Notes: a model not told the origin generated them from the letters alone. DNA of 24,587 bases from DATFKA01 sp042095835 (GCA_042095835.1 JBELML010000097.1:1-24587); one strand, 5' to 3'. Positions 1 to 7,662 are shown, counted from the first letter of the stretch. Made by a program: numbers and translations.

Positions 1-332
1 CGGAAGCCTACACGACAGCAGATGAAGACCTAGCAGTAGCACTATTGATTGGAGATGGAACAAAAGCAGCAGAGAATGCCTTGTACCAGAACCGTCCGAA
101 TCCATTTAGAGCAGAGTCGGTGATCAGCTTCAAGCTAGCAGAAGCTAGAGAGGGCATCATCGAGATCAAGGACATCAGAGGTAGAACGATTCTCTTGAAA
201 GAGGGCGACTTTGCCCAAGGCTACAACGAATTGCGATTAAGAGCGAATGAGTTACCCGCATCAGGCGTATACTTCTACACCTTGAGTGCAGGCGACTTTA
301 CAGCTACGAAGAAAATGATACTACAGCGATAG
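1..332 (+). CDS. T9SS type A sorting-domain protein, 3' end only
   Basis: The reading frame is open from the left edge (codons start at base 3) to the TAG at 330-332, so this is the C-terminus of a gene that begins outside the window. The visible 110 residues contain YQNRPNPFRAESVISFKL, the hallmark start of a type A C-terminal sorting domain (consensus like LYQNYPNPFNPxTxIxF), followed by the usual beta-sandwich pattern and a basic end (KKMILQR). Such domains direct proteins across the outer membrane by the type IX system, after which they are removed or anchored. The cargo domain lies outside the window, so its function cannot be told. Two hairpin terminators follow. Confidence 0.85.
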   Translation, partial: EAYTTADEDLAVALLIGDGTKAAENALYQNRPNPFRAESVISFKLAEAREGIIEIKDIRGRTILLKEGDFAQGYNELRLRANELPASGVYFYTLSAGDFTATKKMILQR

Positions 333-342
333 CAAAAGATAT

Positions 343-374
343 AGAGTAGGGAGCTAGTCTTCCTACTCTTTTTT
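343..374 (+). terminator. Intrinsic terminator of the T9SS cargo gene
   Basis: Eleven-base-pair stem: 343-353 (AGAGTAGGGAG) pairs with 359-369 with one G-U pair around a 5-base loop (CTAGT), followed by a run of six T at 369-374. It begins 11 bases after the stop codon. Confidence 0.85.
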
Positions 375-400
375 GGTCGTCTTTTTTATGTTAATAAGGA

Positions 401-439
401 AGCCAGGTAATTTTAGATTATCTGGCTCTTTTCATTTTT
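401..439 (+). terminator. Second, back-up intrinsic terminator
   Basis: AGCCAGGTAAT (401-411) pairs with ATTATCTGGCT (417-427) over 11 bp with one G-U pair and a TTTAG loop. A T-rich tail (CTTTTCATTTTT) follows. Two stacked terminators isolate the next gene from the strongly ended cargo gene. Confidence 0.65.
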
Positions 440-514
440 AAGTATCTTCTCTATCCAGCAAATGCTTAGGATATTTTTTAGTGGGCTACAACAATTTAAA
501 GTATAGACCATTTT

Positions 515-1123
515 ATGCTAAAACGAACTATGCTCAAGCGCTCGATTCTGATCGGTAATTTTCTATTTTTTAGCCTATTCTGTACTGCACAATCCGTTTC
601 ACTAGTAGATTTTAATCAACAACGTTTGCAGAAACAAAAAACCGGTATGCTTGTGCTAGGTGGTTGGGCATTGGCAAACATTGCAGGCGGAATAGCTTTA
701 TCAAGCTCAACAAATGGAAGATCGAAGTATTTTCATCAAATGAATGCTGGTTGGAACACCGTTAATTTGGCTATTGCTGGATTTGGATATTATGCGACGA
801 TAAAGACCGATCCGGCCTCTTTTGATTTTTATCAATCTATGCATGAACAACACAAGTTTCAAAAAATACTGCTGTTTAATGCCGGGCTTGATGTTGGTTA
901 CATGCTAGGAGGTCTATATCTAATGGAGAGAAGTAAAAATACTGCTAACAAACCCGAGAGGTTAGAAGGGTTTGGGCGATCGATCATCCTACAAGGGGCG
1001 TTCTTATTTGTTTTTGATCTGGTTAATTACGCTATTCACGCTAAGCAAAATAGCGTCATCCAAGACCTTTTGGGTAGTCTTCAGTTTACTGGAGACCAGA
1101 TAGGTTTAGTCTATATCTTTTAA
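515..1123 (+). CDS. Small membrane protein, DUF6992-like
   Basis: A 202-residue protein of unknown function. The N-terminus has a basic start, a hydrophobic stretch and a CTAQ end (residues 1-26), which reads as a signal peptide. Four further hydrophobic segments follow, roughly at residues 44-62, 79-95, 118-138 and 156-175, so it is probably an integral membrane protein with four helices after cleavage. The layout and the Gly-rich helices resemble the Bacteroidota family DUF6992; this match is from memory. A second in-frame ATG at 530 gives a start five codons shorter and cannot be excluded. It stands alone between the cargo terminators and the suf promoter region, with no obvious link to either neighbour. 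Confidence 0.75.
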   Translation: MLKRTMLKRSILIGNFLFFSLFCTAQSVSLVDFNQQRLQKQKTGMLVLGGWALANIAGGIALSSSTNGRSKYFHQMNAGWNTVNLAIAGFGYYATIKTDPASFDFYQSMHEQHKFQKILLFNAGLDVGYMLGGLYLMERSKNTANKPERLEGFGRSIILQGAFLFVFDLVNYAIHAKQNSVIQDLLGSLQFTGDQIGLVYIF

Positions 1124-1185
1124 AAATAGCTCATATCAATCCTTATTTATGGTCTTAACTGACTGGCGTAAAATACGCAAAAAAT

Positions 1186-1262
1186 CCTTACTTATACTTT
1201 TTTGTATAAATCTTAAAAAAACCTAAAATTTTGCTAAACCTTATTTATACTTTTTTGTATAA
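1186..1262 (+). promoter_or_regulatory. Twin palindromic operator upstream of sufB
   Basis: TTATAC-TTTTTT-GTATAA occurs at 1192-1209 and again at 1245-1262. Each lies in a 24-bp direct repeat (1186-1209 and 1239-1262) with a single mismatch. The centres are exactly 53 bp apart, about five helical turns, so both sites face the same side of the DNA. The downstream copy overlaps the first -7 element at 1260-1267, the position expected for a repressor. The most likely binder, by inference, is the Rrf2-family protein encoded last in the same operon. A partial copy (CCTTATTTAT) lies at 1141-1150. Confidence 0.65.
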
Positions 1263-1275
1263 GTTTGTAAGTTTG
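1260..1275 (+). promoter_or_regulatory. Doubled -7 element of the suf promoter
   Basis: TAAGTTTG is repeated head to tail at 1260-1267 and 1268-1275. Both copies match the Bacteroidota -7 consensus TAnnTTTG perfectly. A -33 TTTG at the usual spacing is not evident; the nearest is at 1230-1233, too far for either copy. Transcription would start near 1272-1283, leaving a leader of about 75-85 bases before sufB. Confidence 0.55.
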
Positions 1276-1311
1276 CATTCATTATGTAGACACAGTCTAA
1301 ATAATGAATGC
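1275..1311 (+). promoter_or_regulatory. Long hairpin at the 5' end of the suf leader
   Basis: GCATTCATTAT (1275-1285) pairs perfectly with ATAATGAATGC (1301-1311). After a single G/A mismatch the stem continues as TAGAC/GTCTA (1287-1291 with 1295-1299), closing on an ACA loop, for 16 base pairs in all. As RNA it would form at or near the mRNA 5' end; as DNA it is a large dyad over the start site. It may stabilise the message or bind a regulator. There is no T-run after it, so it is not a simple terminator. Confidence 0.6.
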
Positions 1312-1356
1312 GACTCAAGTAAGCAAATACTTAATAGATAAATACACGAAAGCAAT

Positions 1357-2802
1357 ATGAGTGATTCAATGCAGGTCTTGGAACAACAGACCTCAAGTGA
1401 GTACAAATTTGGTTTTACTAGTGAGGTAGAATCAGAAAAGATCCCCAAAGGATTAAATGAGGATACTGTACGCATGATCTCGGCCAAAAAAAATGAACCA
1501 GAATTTCTGCTGGAGTGGCGTCTTAAGGCTTTCCGCCAATGGCAGGAGATGAAAGAGCCCACTTGGCCTAATGTAGATTATCCAGCTATTGACTATCAAG
1601 ACATTTACTACTACTCCGCTCCTAAAAACTTGCCAAAGTTGAATTCTTTGGATGAGGCCGATCCTGAGTTGATTAGAACTTTTGAGCGTCTAGGTATTCC
1701 ATTGGAGGAACAGAAAATGCTTGCTGGTGTGGCTGTCGATGCCGTCTTCGATTCGGTATCTGTCAAAACGACCTACAAGGAGAAGCTAGGAGAGCTTGGG
1801 ATTATTTTTTCTTCTTTTAGTGAGGCTGTACACGATTACCCGGACTTGATTAAAAAATATTTAGGTACGGTGGTGCCACCCACAGATAATTACTTCGCAG
1901 CACTGAATAGTGCGGTATTTAGTGATGGCTCTTTTGTCTATATCCCTAAAGGTGTCCGCTGTCCAATGGAGTTGTCTACGTATTTTCGAATTAACGAAAG
2001 AAATACTGGACAATTTGAGCGTACGCTCATTGTCGCCGAAGAAGGCAGCCACGTTAGTTACCTCGAAGGTTGTACCGCTCCGCAACGTGACGAAAATCAA
2101 TTGCACGCTGCTGTAGTAGAATTAGTCGCTTTAGATGACGCAACGATTAAGTATTCTACTGTCCAAAACTGGTATCCTGGTGATAAAGATGGTAAAGGTG
2201 GTATCTACAACTTCGTGACTAAGAGAGGTATCGCAGCTGGGAAAAATTCCAAAATCACCTGGACTCAGGTCGAAACAGGATCAGCAATCACTTGGAAATA
2301 TCCTTCTTGTGTACTGAAAGGAGATAACTCCGTCGGGGAGTTCTACTCTGTAGCAGTCACCAATAATCGCCAACAAGCAGATACCGGCACAAAGATGATC
2401 CACTTGGGTAAAAATACCAGAAGTACGATTATCTCAAAAGGTATCTCAGCAGGCTATAGCGACAACTCTTATCGAGGCCTAGTCAAGATTGGTAAAAAGG
2501 CCGAAAATGCCCACAACTTCTCCGTTTGTGATTCTTTGCTCATGGGCGATAAATGTGGTGCGCATACTTTTCCCTATTTAGAAGTAGAAAACAATAGTGC
2601 TCAGGTAGAGCACGAAGCAACCACCTCTAAAATTGGAGAAGATCAACTCTTTTTCTTACAGCAAAGAGGCTTAAGTGAAGAAGATGCCATCAACATGATT
2701 GTGAATGGCTACTGCAAAGAAGTCTTCAACGAATTACCAATGGAGTTTGCAGTAGAGGCACAAAAATTATTAGCCATTACACTGGAAGGAAGCGTAGGTT
2801 AA
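1357..2802 (+). CDS. sufB: Fe-S cluster assembly scaffold protein SufB
   Basis: The 481-residue protein is the usual SufB length and carries the family's landmarks. These include the N-terminal PEFLLEWRLKAFRQW segment (48-62), IPKGVRCPMELSTYFRIN (196-213), EGCTAP with Cys239, and the C-terminal core with Cys400 in GDKCGAHTFPY and Glu420 in HEATTSKIGEDQLFF. Cys400 and Glu420 correspond to residues needed for cluster building at the SufB-SufD interface in Escherichia coli. SufB forms the SufBC2D complex with the next two genes in the cytoplasm and assembles nascent clusters from sulfide delivered by SufS/SufE. It is the first gene of the operon, behind the twin palindromes and hairpin. The ATG at 1357 has no clear Shine-Dalgarno sequence, as is normal in this phylum. 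Confidence 0.97.
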   Translation: MSDSMQVLEQQTSSEYKFGFTSEVESEKIPKGLNEDTVRMISAKKNEPEFLLEWRLKAFRQWQEMKEPTWPNVDYPAIDYQDIYYYSAPKNLPKLNSLDEADPELIRTFERLGIPLEEQKMLAGVAVDAVFDSVSVKTTYKEKLGELGIIFSSFSEAVHDYPDLIKKYLGTVVPPTDNYFAALNSAVFSDGSFVYIPKGVRCPMELSTYFRINERNTGQFERTLIVAEEGSHVSYLEGCTAPQRDENQLHAAVVELVALDDATIKYSTVQNWYPGDKDGKGGIYNFVTKRGIAAGKNSKITWTQVETGSAITWKYPSCVLKGDNSVGEFYSVAVTNNRQQADTGTKMIHLGKNTRSTIISKGISAGYSDNSYRGLVKIGKKAENAHNFSVCDSLLMGDKCGAHTFPYLEVENNSAQVEHEATTSKIGEDQLFFLQQRGLSEEDAINMIVNGYCKEVFNELPMEFAVEAQKLLAITLEGSVG

Positions 2803-2812
2803 TAGTGATGAT

Positions 2813-2844
2813 CTTGATAAAAAATGATCAAATTTTTCGTCAAG
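2813..2844 (+). other. AT-rich hairpin between sufB and sufC
   Basis: CTTGA (2813-2817) pairs with TCAAG (2840-2844). After a 2/2 internal loop, AAAAAT (2820-2825) pairs with ATTTTT (2832-2837). It lies in the 127-bp sufB-sufC gap, the largest gap in the operon, and could protect or partly separate the sufB message. It is weak and has no T-run, so any role is speculative. Confidence 0.3.
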
Positions 2845-2929
2845 GAATTAGCAACACAATTACTGCAGTATTCATCTACCGAAGCTTTAGTGCAGGTAGA
2901 CAACATTAAACCATTAAATAACTACTCTA

Positions 2930-3691
2930 ATGTTATCTATAAAAGATTTAAAAGTATCCATCGAGGAGAAAGATATATTAAATGGCATCAATCTAGATGT
3001 AAAACCAGGCGAAGTACACGCTATTATGGGACCAAACGGTTCTGGTAAAAGTACGCTGGCTAATGTTTTAGCCGGAAGAGAAGAGTATGAAGTGAATAGC
3101 GGTAGTATAGATTTTCTAGGACAAGACCTACTAGAAATGGAAGTGGACGAGCGTGCACAAGCCGGCATCTTTTTAGCTTTCCAATACCCAGTAGAAATTC
3201 CTGGAGTAAATACAGCTACTTTTCTAAAGCAGGTGATCAACTCTGTCAGAGCAGCTAGAGGTCAGGAAGAATTGAGCCCACAAGAAATGCTCAAGTTGAT
3301 TCGGGAGAAAACCAAAATGATTGGTATGGATCAATCTTTCCTACGCCGCTCACTTAACGAAGGTTTTTCTGGTGGTGAAAAGAAACGCAACGAAATGCTA
3401 CAAATGGCCTTATTAGAGCCTAAGTTGGCTGTACTTGATGAAACAGATTCTGGACTTGATATCGATGCTTTAAGAATTGTTTCTGATGCTGTAAATCAAA
3501 TGCGTGCCGAAGATCGCAGTTTCATTATTGTTACGCACTATCAACGTCTTTTGAACTACATCACTCCTGACTTTGTGCATGTACTCTACAATGGTAGAAT
3601 TGTGAAATCAGGAGATAAGAACCTGGCATTAGAGTTGGAAGAAAAAGGGTACGATTGGATTAAAGAAGAGGTAGAAGCAGCGGCGGTTTAA
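2930..3691 (+). CDS. sufC: Fe-S cluster assembly ATPase SufC
   Basis: A 253-residue ABC-type ATPase without membrane segments, the standard SufC size. Walker A is GPNGSGKS (34-41), the Q-loop glutamine is Gln85 in LAFQYPVEIPGV, the signature is SGGEKKR (147-153), Walker B is LAVLDE (166-171) followed by TDSGLD, and the switch histidine is His203 in IIVTHYQRLL. The SGGEKKRNE form and the ETDSGLDIDAL segment are diagnostic of SufC rather than of transporter ATPases. Two copies bind SufB and SufD, and ATP-driven dimerisation opens the scaffold interface. It is followed 27 bases later by sufD. A 74-codon frame starting at 2824 overlaps it in another frame and is not a gene. Confidence 0.97.
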   Translation: MLSIKDLKVSIEEKDILNGINLDVKPGEVHAIMGPNGSGKSTLANVLAGREEYEVNSGSIDFLGQDLLEMEVDERAQAGIFLAFQYPVEIPGVNTATFLKQVINSVRAARGQEELSPQEMLKLIREKTKMIGMDQSFLRRSLNEGFSGGEKKRNEMLQMALLEPKLAVLDETDSGLDIDALRIVSDAVNQMRAEDRSFIIVTHYQRLLNYITPDFVHVLYNGRIVKSGDKNLALELEEKGYDWIKEEVEAAAV

Positions 3692-3718
3692 CTATTAATA
3701 CTTTTTATTTAAAAGATC

Positions 3719-5044
3719 ATGGTAAGCACAGATATTCAAGATAAAAATATAGTCCGGTTCAAAACCCTGTTTGATCATTTCGAGCAGCAACTAAACGGAC
3801 AACGCAAACATCCTATCCATACCATCAGAAGAGTTGCGGCGAATCAATTAGGAAACCTTAGGTTCCCGACTCGTCGAGATGAGGATTATAAGTACACCAG
3901 CTTTGCGCGTTTGCTGAACCAAGAGTACAGTTTTCCGCAAAAGGTGGAAGTGTCTCAGGATAAAATAAAGGCTTTACAGCTAGCAGATTTAGACGCCTAT
4001 TTGCTCGTCTTTGTGAATGGTATTCTCGACGAATCTCTCTCTCAAATGGGAGATTTAGCGCCAGGACTCTCTGTGAAAACAATCGATAATGCAATTACCG
4101 ATGGAGCAAGTCAAGCTTTTATTGAAGCCCAACTTGCTGATAATGCCAAAACCGAGAATCCATTTGTAGCGATCAATACCGCTTTTGCAGAAGGTGGTGT
4201 ATTCATCCACTTAGCCAAGAATACCATCATTGATAAACCAATCCACTTTATCCACTACAACACGGTATCGGATAAGGCATTTATTTTCCATCCACAGCGT
4301 GTGGTGAAAGTAGAGCAAGGTGCAGCGTTGAATATCATTGATAGCCATTTTGGAGAAGAGGGGAGTACCTACTTTTCTAATGTCGTGAATGTGTTTGATG
4401 TAGGCGCTAATGCTCATGTAAAGCATTTCAAGTTTCAAACAGAAAGTGAATCGGCTTTTCAAGTGAACAATACGACTGCCTACCAAGCTCAGGATAGTAC
4501 CTATACTAACCTAGCCTTGGATTTGGGAGGACGTATTGTCAGAAATAACTTGAGCACCATTCACCAAGGACAGAATGTGACTTCTAACCTATATGGTGCG
4601 CAACTCATTGATGGAGATCAGCACGTCGACAATCAGACTTTTATTGATCATGCTATCCCTCATTGTCAAAGTAACGAGTTGTATAAAGCTGTTTTGGACG
4701 GTAAATCAACAGGCGTATTCAATGGCAAGGTGATGGTCCGTAAGGATGCTCAAAAGACCAATGCCTACCAGCAAAATGCCGCATTGGTACTATCTGAGAA
4801 AGCCACTATGGATAGCAAACCACAATTGGAGATATATGCCGATGATGTCAAGTGTAGCCACGGTGCTACGATTGGACAATTGGATCAGACCTCTATGTTT
4901 TATCTGAAATCTCGTGGTATGTCTGAGGCGATGGCAAAGCAGACTTTGCAGTATGCCTTTTTGATTGATGTCTTAGAGGAGATTGATAATGAGGCGATTA
5001 CTGATAAAGCAGAGGCACTCATTTATCAGAAATTTAGTAAATAA
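3719..5044 (+). CDS. sufD: Fe-S cluster assembly protein SufD
   Basis: A 441-residue SufB/SufD-family protein. The N-terminal part has the typical RRDEDYKYTSFARLL segment (52-66). The C-terminal beta-helix part ends with DDVKCSHGATIGQLDQTSMF (375-394), where Cys379 and His381 sit at the family's conserved site; His381 corresponds to the SufD histidine used in cluster formation or iron entry in Escherichia coli. SufD pairs with SufB on two SufC subunits. The gene lies between sufC and sufS, with 43 bases to sufS containing a short inverted repeat. Sequence divergence from SufB in the same operon is normal for the family. Confidence 0.96.
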   Translation: MVSTDIQDKNIVRFKTLFDHFEQQLNGQRKHPIHTIRRVAANQLGNLRFPTRRDEDYKYTSFARLLNQEYSFPQKVEVSQDKIKALQLADLDAYLLVFVNGILDESLSQMGDLAPGLSVKTIDNAITDGASQAFIEAQLADNAKTENPFVAINTAFAEGGVFIHLAKNTIIDKPIHFIHYNTVSDKAFIFHPQRVVKVEQGAALNIIDSHFGEEGSTYFSNVVNVFDVGANAHVKHFKFQTESESAFQVNNTTAYQAQDSTYTNLALDLGGRIVRNNLSTIHQGQNVTSNLYGAQLIDGDQHVDNQTFIDHAIPHCQSNELYKAVLDGKSTGVFNGKVMVRKDAQKTNAYQQNAALVLSEKATMDSKPQLEIYADDVKCSHGATIGQLDQTSMFYLKSRGMSEAMAKQTLQYAFLIDVLEEIDNEAITDKAEALIYQKFSK

Positions 5045-5049
5045 TTTTT

Positions 5050-5065
5050 TTTGACCTCGGTCAAA
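5050..5065 (+). other. Short dyad between sufD and sufS
   Basis: TTTGACC (5050-5056) and GGTCAAA (5059-5065) form a near-continuous 16-bp palindrome with two unpaired central bases. It follows an eight-T run and has no T-run behind it, so it does not look like a terminator. It could be a processing site or a protein-binding dyad; no function is shown. Confidence 0.3.
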
Positions 5066-5087
5066 GAATATCAAAATATCAGTCCCC

Positions 5088-6332
5088 ATGGACGTAGTGA
5101 ATGTTTCTAAAAAGCCGCTTTCAATGGAAGATGTGCGTAAAGATTTTCCGCTGCTCAATCGGGATATGAATGGAAAGCCAATCGTATTCCTAGATAGTGC
5201 CGCCTCTAGTCAAAAGCCACAAGAGGTACTAGATGCACTGGATTATTACTACAAGCAGCAGAATGCTAATGTGCATAGAGGTGTCTACAAATTGAGTCAG
5301 GAAGCCACAGATGCTTATGAGCAGGGACGCATGGCTTCGCAGCGCTTTCTAAATGCTGAGCACGAGCACGAGATCATCTTAGTACGCGGTACGACGGAGG
5401 GAATCAATCTAGTGGCATCTTCCTATGGAAGAAAGTTTTTGAAAGAAGGTGATGAGATCATCATTTCTGCAATGGAGCACCACTCGAATATTGTGCCCTG
5501 GCAGATGGTAGCGGAGCAAACTGGCGCTGTTTTGAAGGTGATTCCTGTGACAGATGCTGGTGAGTTGATCATGGAGGAGTATGATCGATTGCTATCAGAG
5601 AAAACTAAGATGGTGGCGGTAGTGCATGTTTCTAATTCTCTAGGGACCATCAATCCGGTAAAGGAAATTATTGAGAAAGCACACGCCTACGGTGTACCCG
5701 TGCTAGTGGACGGAGCGCAGGCGGTACCTCACATGAAAGTGGATGTTCAGGAATTAGATGCTGATTTTTACGTCTTTTCGGCGCACAAAATCTTTGGACC
5801 AACGGGTATTGGTATCCTTTATGGAAAAGAAGAATACCTCAATGCGATGCCTCCCTATCAAGGAGGTGGTGAAATGATTGATCGGGTGACTTTTGAGAAA
5901 ACCACTTACAACCATTTACCACATAAGTTTGAGGCAGGAACTCCAGATATCTCTGGAAGTGTAGGTCTGGGAGCGGCGATTGAATATATGGAGAAAGTAG
6001 GGCACGTAGCCATCGCTCAACACGAACAGAACTTACTCAACTATGGTACGCAGGAACTCAAGAAGATTGAGGGACTCAGGATTATTGGCGAGGCTGAGCA
6101 TAAAGCAAGTGTGATTTCTTTCCTAATCGACGGTACCCATCCCTATGATGTAGGTACCATTCTCGATAAGTTAGGAGTAGCGGTTAGAACAGGTCATCAT
6201 TGTACGCAACCCTTGATGGATCGGTATGGAATACCTGGTACTATTAGAGCTTCTTTTGCTTTGTATAATAATAAAGAAGATATCGACCGCCTTGTAGCAG
6301 GAGTAAGGAAAGCAGCACAAATGCTGAGGTAA
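5088..6332 (+). CDS. sufS: Cysteine desulfurase SufS
   Basis: A 414-residue group II cysteine desulfurase that releases sulfur from cysteine as an enzyme-bound persulfide and leaves alanine. The PLP-binding lysine is Lys234 in FSAHKIFGPTGIG, preceded by Asp208 and Gln211 in VDGAQAVPH, with His131 in MEHHSNIVPWQ stacking on the cofactor. The catalytic cysteine is Cys372 in RTGHHCTQPLM. The RxGHHCxQP form with a short loop marks SufS rather than IscS/NifS, which have a longer flexible loop. It works with the SufE encoded next to it. The stop TAA is directly followed by a 13-codon frame that leads into sufE. Confidence 0.97.
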   Translation: MDVVNVSKKPLSMEDVRKDFPLLNRDMNGKPIVFLDSAASSQKPQEVLDALDYYYKQQNANVHRGVYKLSQEATDAYEQGRMASQRFLNAEHEHEIILVRGTTEGINLVASSYGRKFLKEGDEIIISAMEHHSNIVPWQMVAEQTGAVLKVIPVTDAGELIMEEYDRLLSEKTKMVAVVHVSNSLGTINPVKEIIEKAHAYGVPVLVDGAQAVPHMKVDVQELDADFYVFSAHKIFGPTGIGILYGKEEYLNAMPPYQGGGEMIDRVTFEKTTYNHLPHKFEAGTPDISGSVGLGAAIEYMEKVGHVAIAQHEQNLLNYGTQELKKIEGLRIIGEAEHKASVISFLIDGTHPYDVGTILDKLGVAVRTGHHCTQPLMDRYGIPGTIRASFALYNNKEDIDRLVAGVRKAAQMLR

Positions 6333-6374
6333 ATGGACAAAATGGAAATCATTCACCCATTCACTCATTATTAA
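6333..6374 (+). CDS. 13-codon frame bridging sufS and sufE (tentative)
   Basis: An ATG immediately after the sufS stop opens the frame MDKMEIIHPFTHY, whose TAA (6372-6374) shares its last base with the sufE ATG (TAATG). A ribosome could thus be handed from sufS to sufE without leaving the message. A frame this short is expected by chance fairly often, so it is listed only because its two ends coincide with its neighbours. It is more likely a coupling device or coincidence than a functional peptide. Confidence 0.2.
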   Translation: MDKMEIIHPFTHY

Positions 6375-6796
6375 TGACAATCAACGAAATACAAGACGAA
6401 ATCATCGACGAGTTTGCTTTCTTCGGAGATGATTGGATGGAAAAATATGAATACATCATTGATTTAGGGAAAAAATTGCCTTTGATCGATGAGCACTTTA
6501 AAGATGAAGATCACCTCATCAGAGGTTGCCAGAGTAAAGTTTGGTTAGAAGCGGAAGCAAAACCAGATGGGATTATTGAATTCACAGCGGATAGCGATGC
6601 AATCATCACCAAAGGTTTGATCGCTTTATTAATCAGAACGCTTTCGAATCAAAAACCTAGGGATATTGCTCAAGCAGATCTTTATTTTATCGATCAAATA
6701 GGTTTGCAAGAGCACTTGTCGCCCACTAGATCGAATGGTTTGAGGAGTATGGTGAAACAAATGAAAGTATATGGCTTGGCTTATGCCGCCAAATAG
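6374..6796 (+). CDS. sufE: Sulfur acceptor protein SufE
   Basis: A 140-residue SufE-family protein. The acceptor cysteine is Cys52 in LIRGCQSKVWL, the most conserved segment of the family. The segment YIIDLGKKLPLIDE (27-40) and the C-terminal GLRSMVKQMKVY helix are also typical. SufE takes the persulfide from Cys372 of SufS and passes it to SufB. Its position directly behind sufS, at a TAATG junction with a tiny upstream frame, fits coupled production of the two partners. No SufU-like zinc site is visible, so this is the SufE type of donor system. Confidence 0.95.
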   Translation: MTINEIQDEIIDEFAFFGDDWMEKYEYIIDLGKKLPLIDEHFKDEDHLIRGCQSKVWLEAEAKPDGIIEFTADSDAIITKGLIALLIRTLSNQKPRDIAQADLYFIDQIGLQEHLSPTRSNGLRSMVKQMKVYGLAYAAK

Positions 6797-6818
6797 TTAA
6801 TAAACTCAAGGAACAACA

Positions 6819-7130
6819 ATGGATAGGGAAGTTTTAAAAGAAAAAATCATCGAGCAGGTCAAAACGGTATTTGATCCGGAGATACCAGTTGATATCTACG
6901 AATTAGGTCTAATCTACAGCATCGATATTGATGATGGTGGACTGGCTAAAGTGAAAATGACATTGACTACGCCTATGTGTCCAGTAGCCGACTCGCTGCC
7001 AATGGAAGTCCAAGAGAAAATTATCATGGTCGATGGGGTCAATGATGTCGATTTGCAGGTGGTTTTTGATCCGCCGTGGGATAAAAAAATGATGAGCGAA
7101 GAAGCCCAGTTTGCTCTAGATATGTTCTAG
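6819..7130 (+). CDS. MIP18/DUF59 family protein, SufT-like
   Basis: A 103-residue single-domain protein of the MIP18 (DUF59) family found in many suf operons and often named SufT, YitW or 'SUF system Fe-S assembly protein'. The N-terminal DPEIPVDIYELGLIY (19-33) and the LTTPMCPVADSLP segment (49-61) with Cys54 are the family signature. Relatives help mature or deliver Fe-S clusters to target proteins; the exact biochemical step is not settled. The gene sits 22 bases after sufE and 18 bases before the regulator gene, clearly within the operon. PaaD and the N-terminal domain of ApbC/Mrp share the fold, but length and context favour a SufT-like role. Confidence 0.88.
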   Translation: MDREVLKEKIIEQVKTVFDPEIPVDIYELGLIYSIDIDDGGLAKVKMTLTTPMCPVADSLPMEVQEKIIMVDGVNDVDLQVVFDPPWDKKMMSEEAQFALDMF

Positions 7131-7148
7131 ATAACTAAAACCAAAGAA

Positions 7149-7631
7149 GTGAAAATATCTGCCAAAGAAGAATACGGACTGCGTTTACTACTACGCATCG
7201 CAAAGAACAGGGACGATGATGGCTTAAGTATTGCTCAATTGAGTGAGGCTGAGGGGCTGTCTGCTTCCTATGCTGCTAAGATCACTAGAGTTCTTAGAAT
7301 GCAAGGTTTTATCAAAAGTACCAAAGGGCCTAAGGGTGGCTATGTATTGGCTATGCAGCCAGATGAAATACATATTTTAGCGCTACTGAAATCCCTGGAT
7401 GGACCATTGTTTGATGCCAGCTTTTGCGAAAGTCATACGGGTATGGAAAAAATGTGCACCAACTCTGTAGATTGCTCTACGCGATCATTATGGAGAATTG
7501 TACAGTATGCCATCGATAAAATTTTGGCTAACGTAACGCTTACCCACCTCATGGGCGATGAGTACGATGCTGACCATTTTCTGCAAAAACTTCTAGAAAA
7601 ACAAATCGTCACTTCCGGTATTCAATTATAA
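7149..7631 (+). CDS. Rrf2/IscR-family transcriptional regulator
   Basis: A 160-residue winged-helix regulator. The start is GTG at 7149 and the protein begins directly with the Rrf2 hallmark MKISAKEEYGLRLLLRIA. The recognition helix lies around residues 35-52 (GLSASYAAKITRVLRMQG) and the wing at STKGPKGGYVLA (57-68). Cys93, Cys103 and Cys109 fall where IscR has its three Fe-S-binding cysteines, although the first gap is nine residues instead of five, so a cluster-sensing role is plausible but unproven. It closes the suf operon; in many relatives the regulator comes first. Likely autoregulation acts through the twin palindromes upstream of sufB, so rising cluster supply would alter expression of the whole operon. 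Confidence 0.9.
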   Translation: MKISAKEEYGLRLLLRIAKNRDDDGLSIAQLSEAEGLSASYAAKITRVLRMQGFIKSTKGPKGGYVLAMQPDEIHILALLKSLDGPLFDASFCESHTGMEKMCTNSVDCSTRSLWRIVQYAIDKILANVTLTHLMGDEYDADHFLQKLLEKQIVTSGIQL

Positions 7632-7662
7632 TACTATTACTGACACAAGCCACAATGCCTCT

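Noticed and set aside
1166..1178. GCGTAAAATACGC dyad, with CGTAAAATACGC recurring at 12870-12881
   Set aside because: Shared 12-mers are expected by chance in a window this size and the two sites precede unrelated genes; not enough to call a regulon motif.
1124..1185. Search for tRNA, rRNA or riboswitch in intergenic regions
   Set aside because: No cloverleaf, rRNA segment or known riboswitch core was recognised here or in the other gaps; the only structures seen are the hairpins and repeats listed.
2824..3048. Small gene between sufB and sufC
   Set aside because: The frame overlaps sufC by about 120 bases, and its second half is a shifted reading of the conserved Walker A region.
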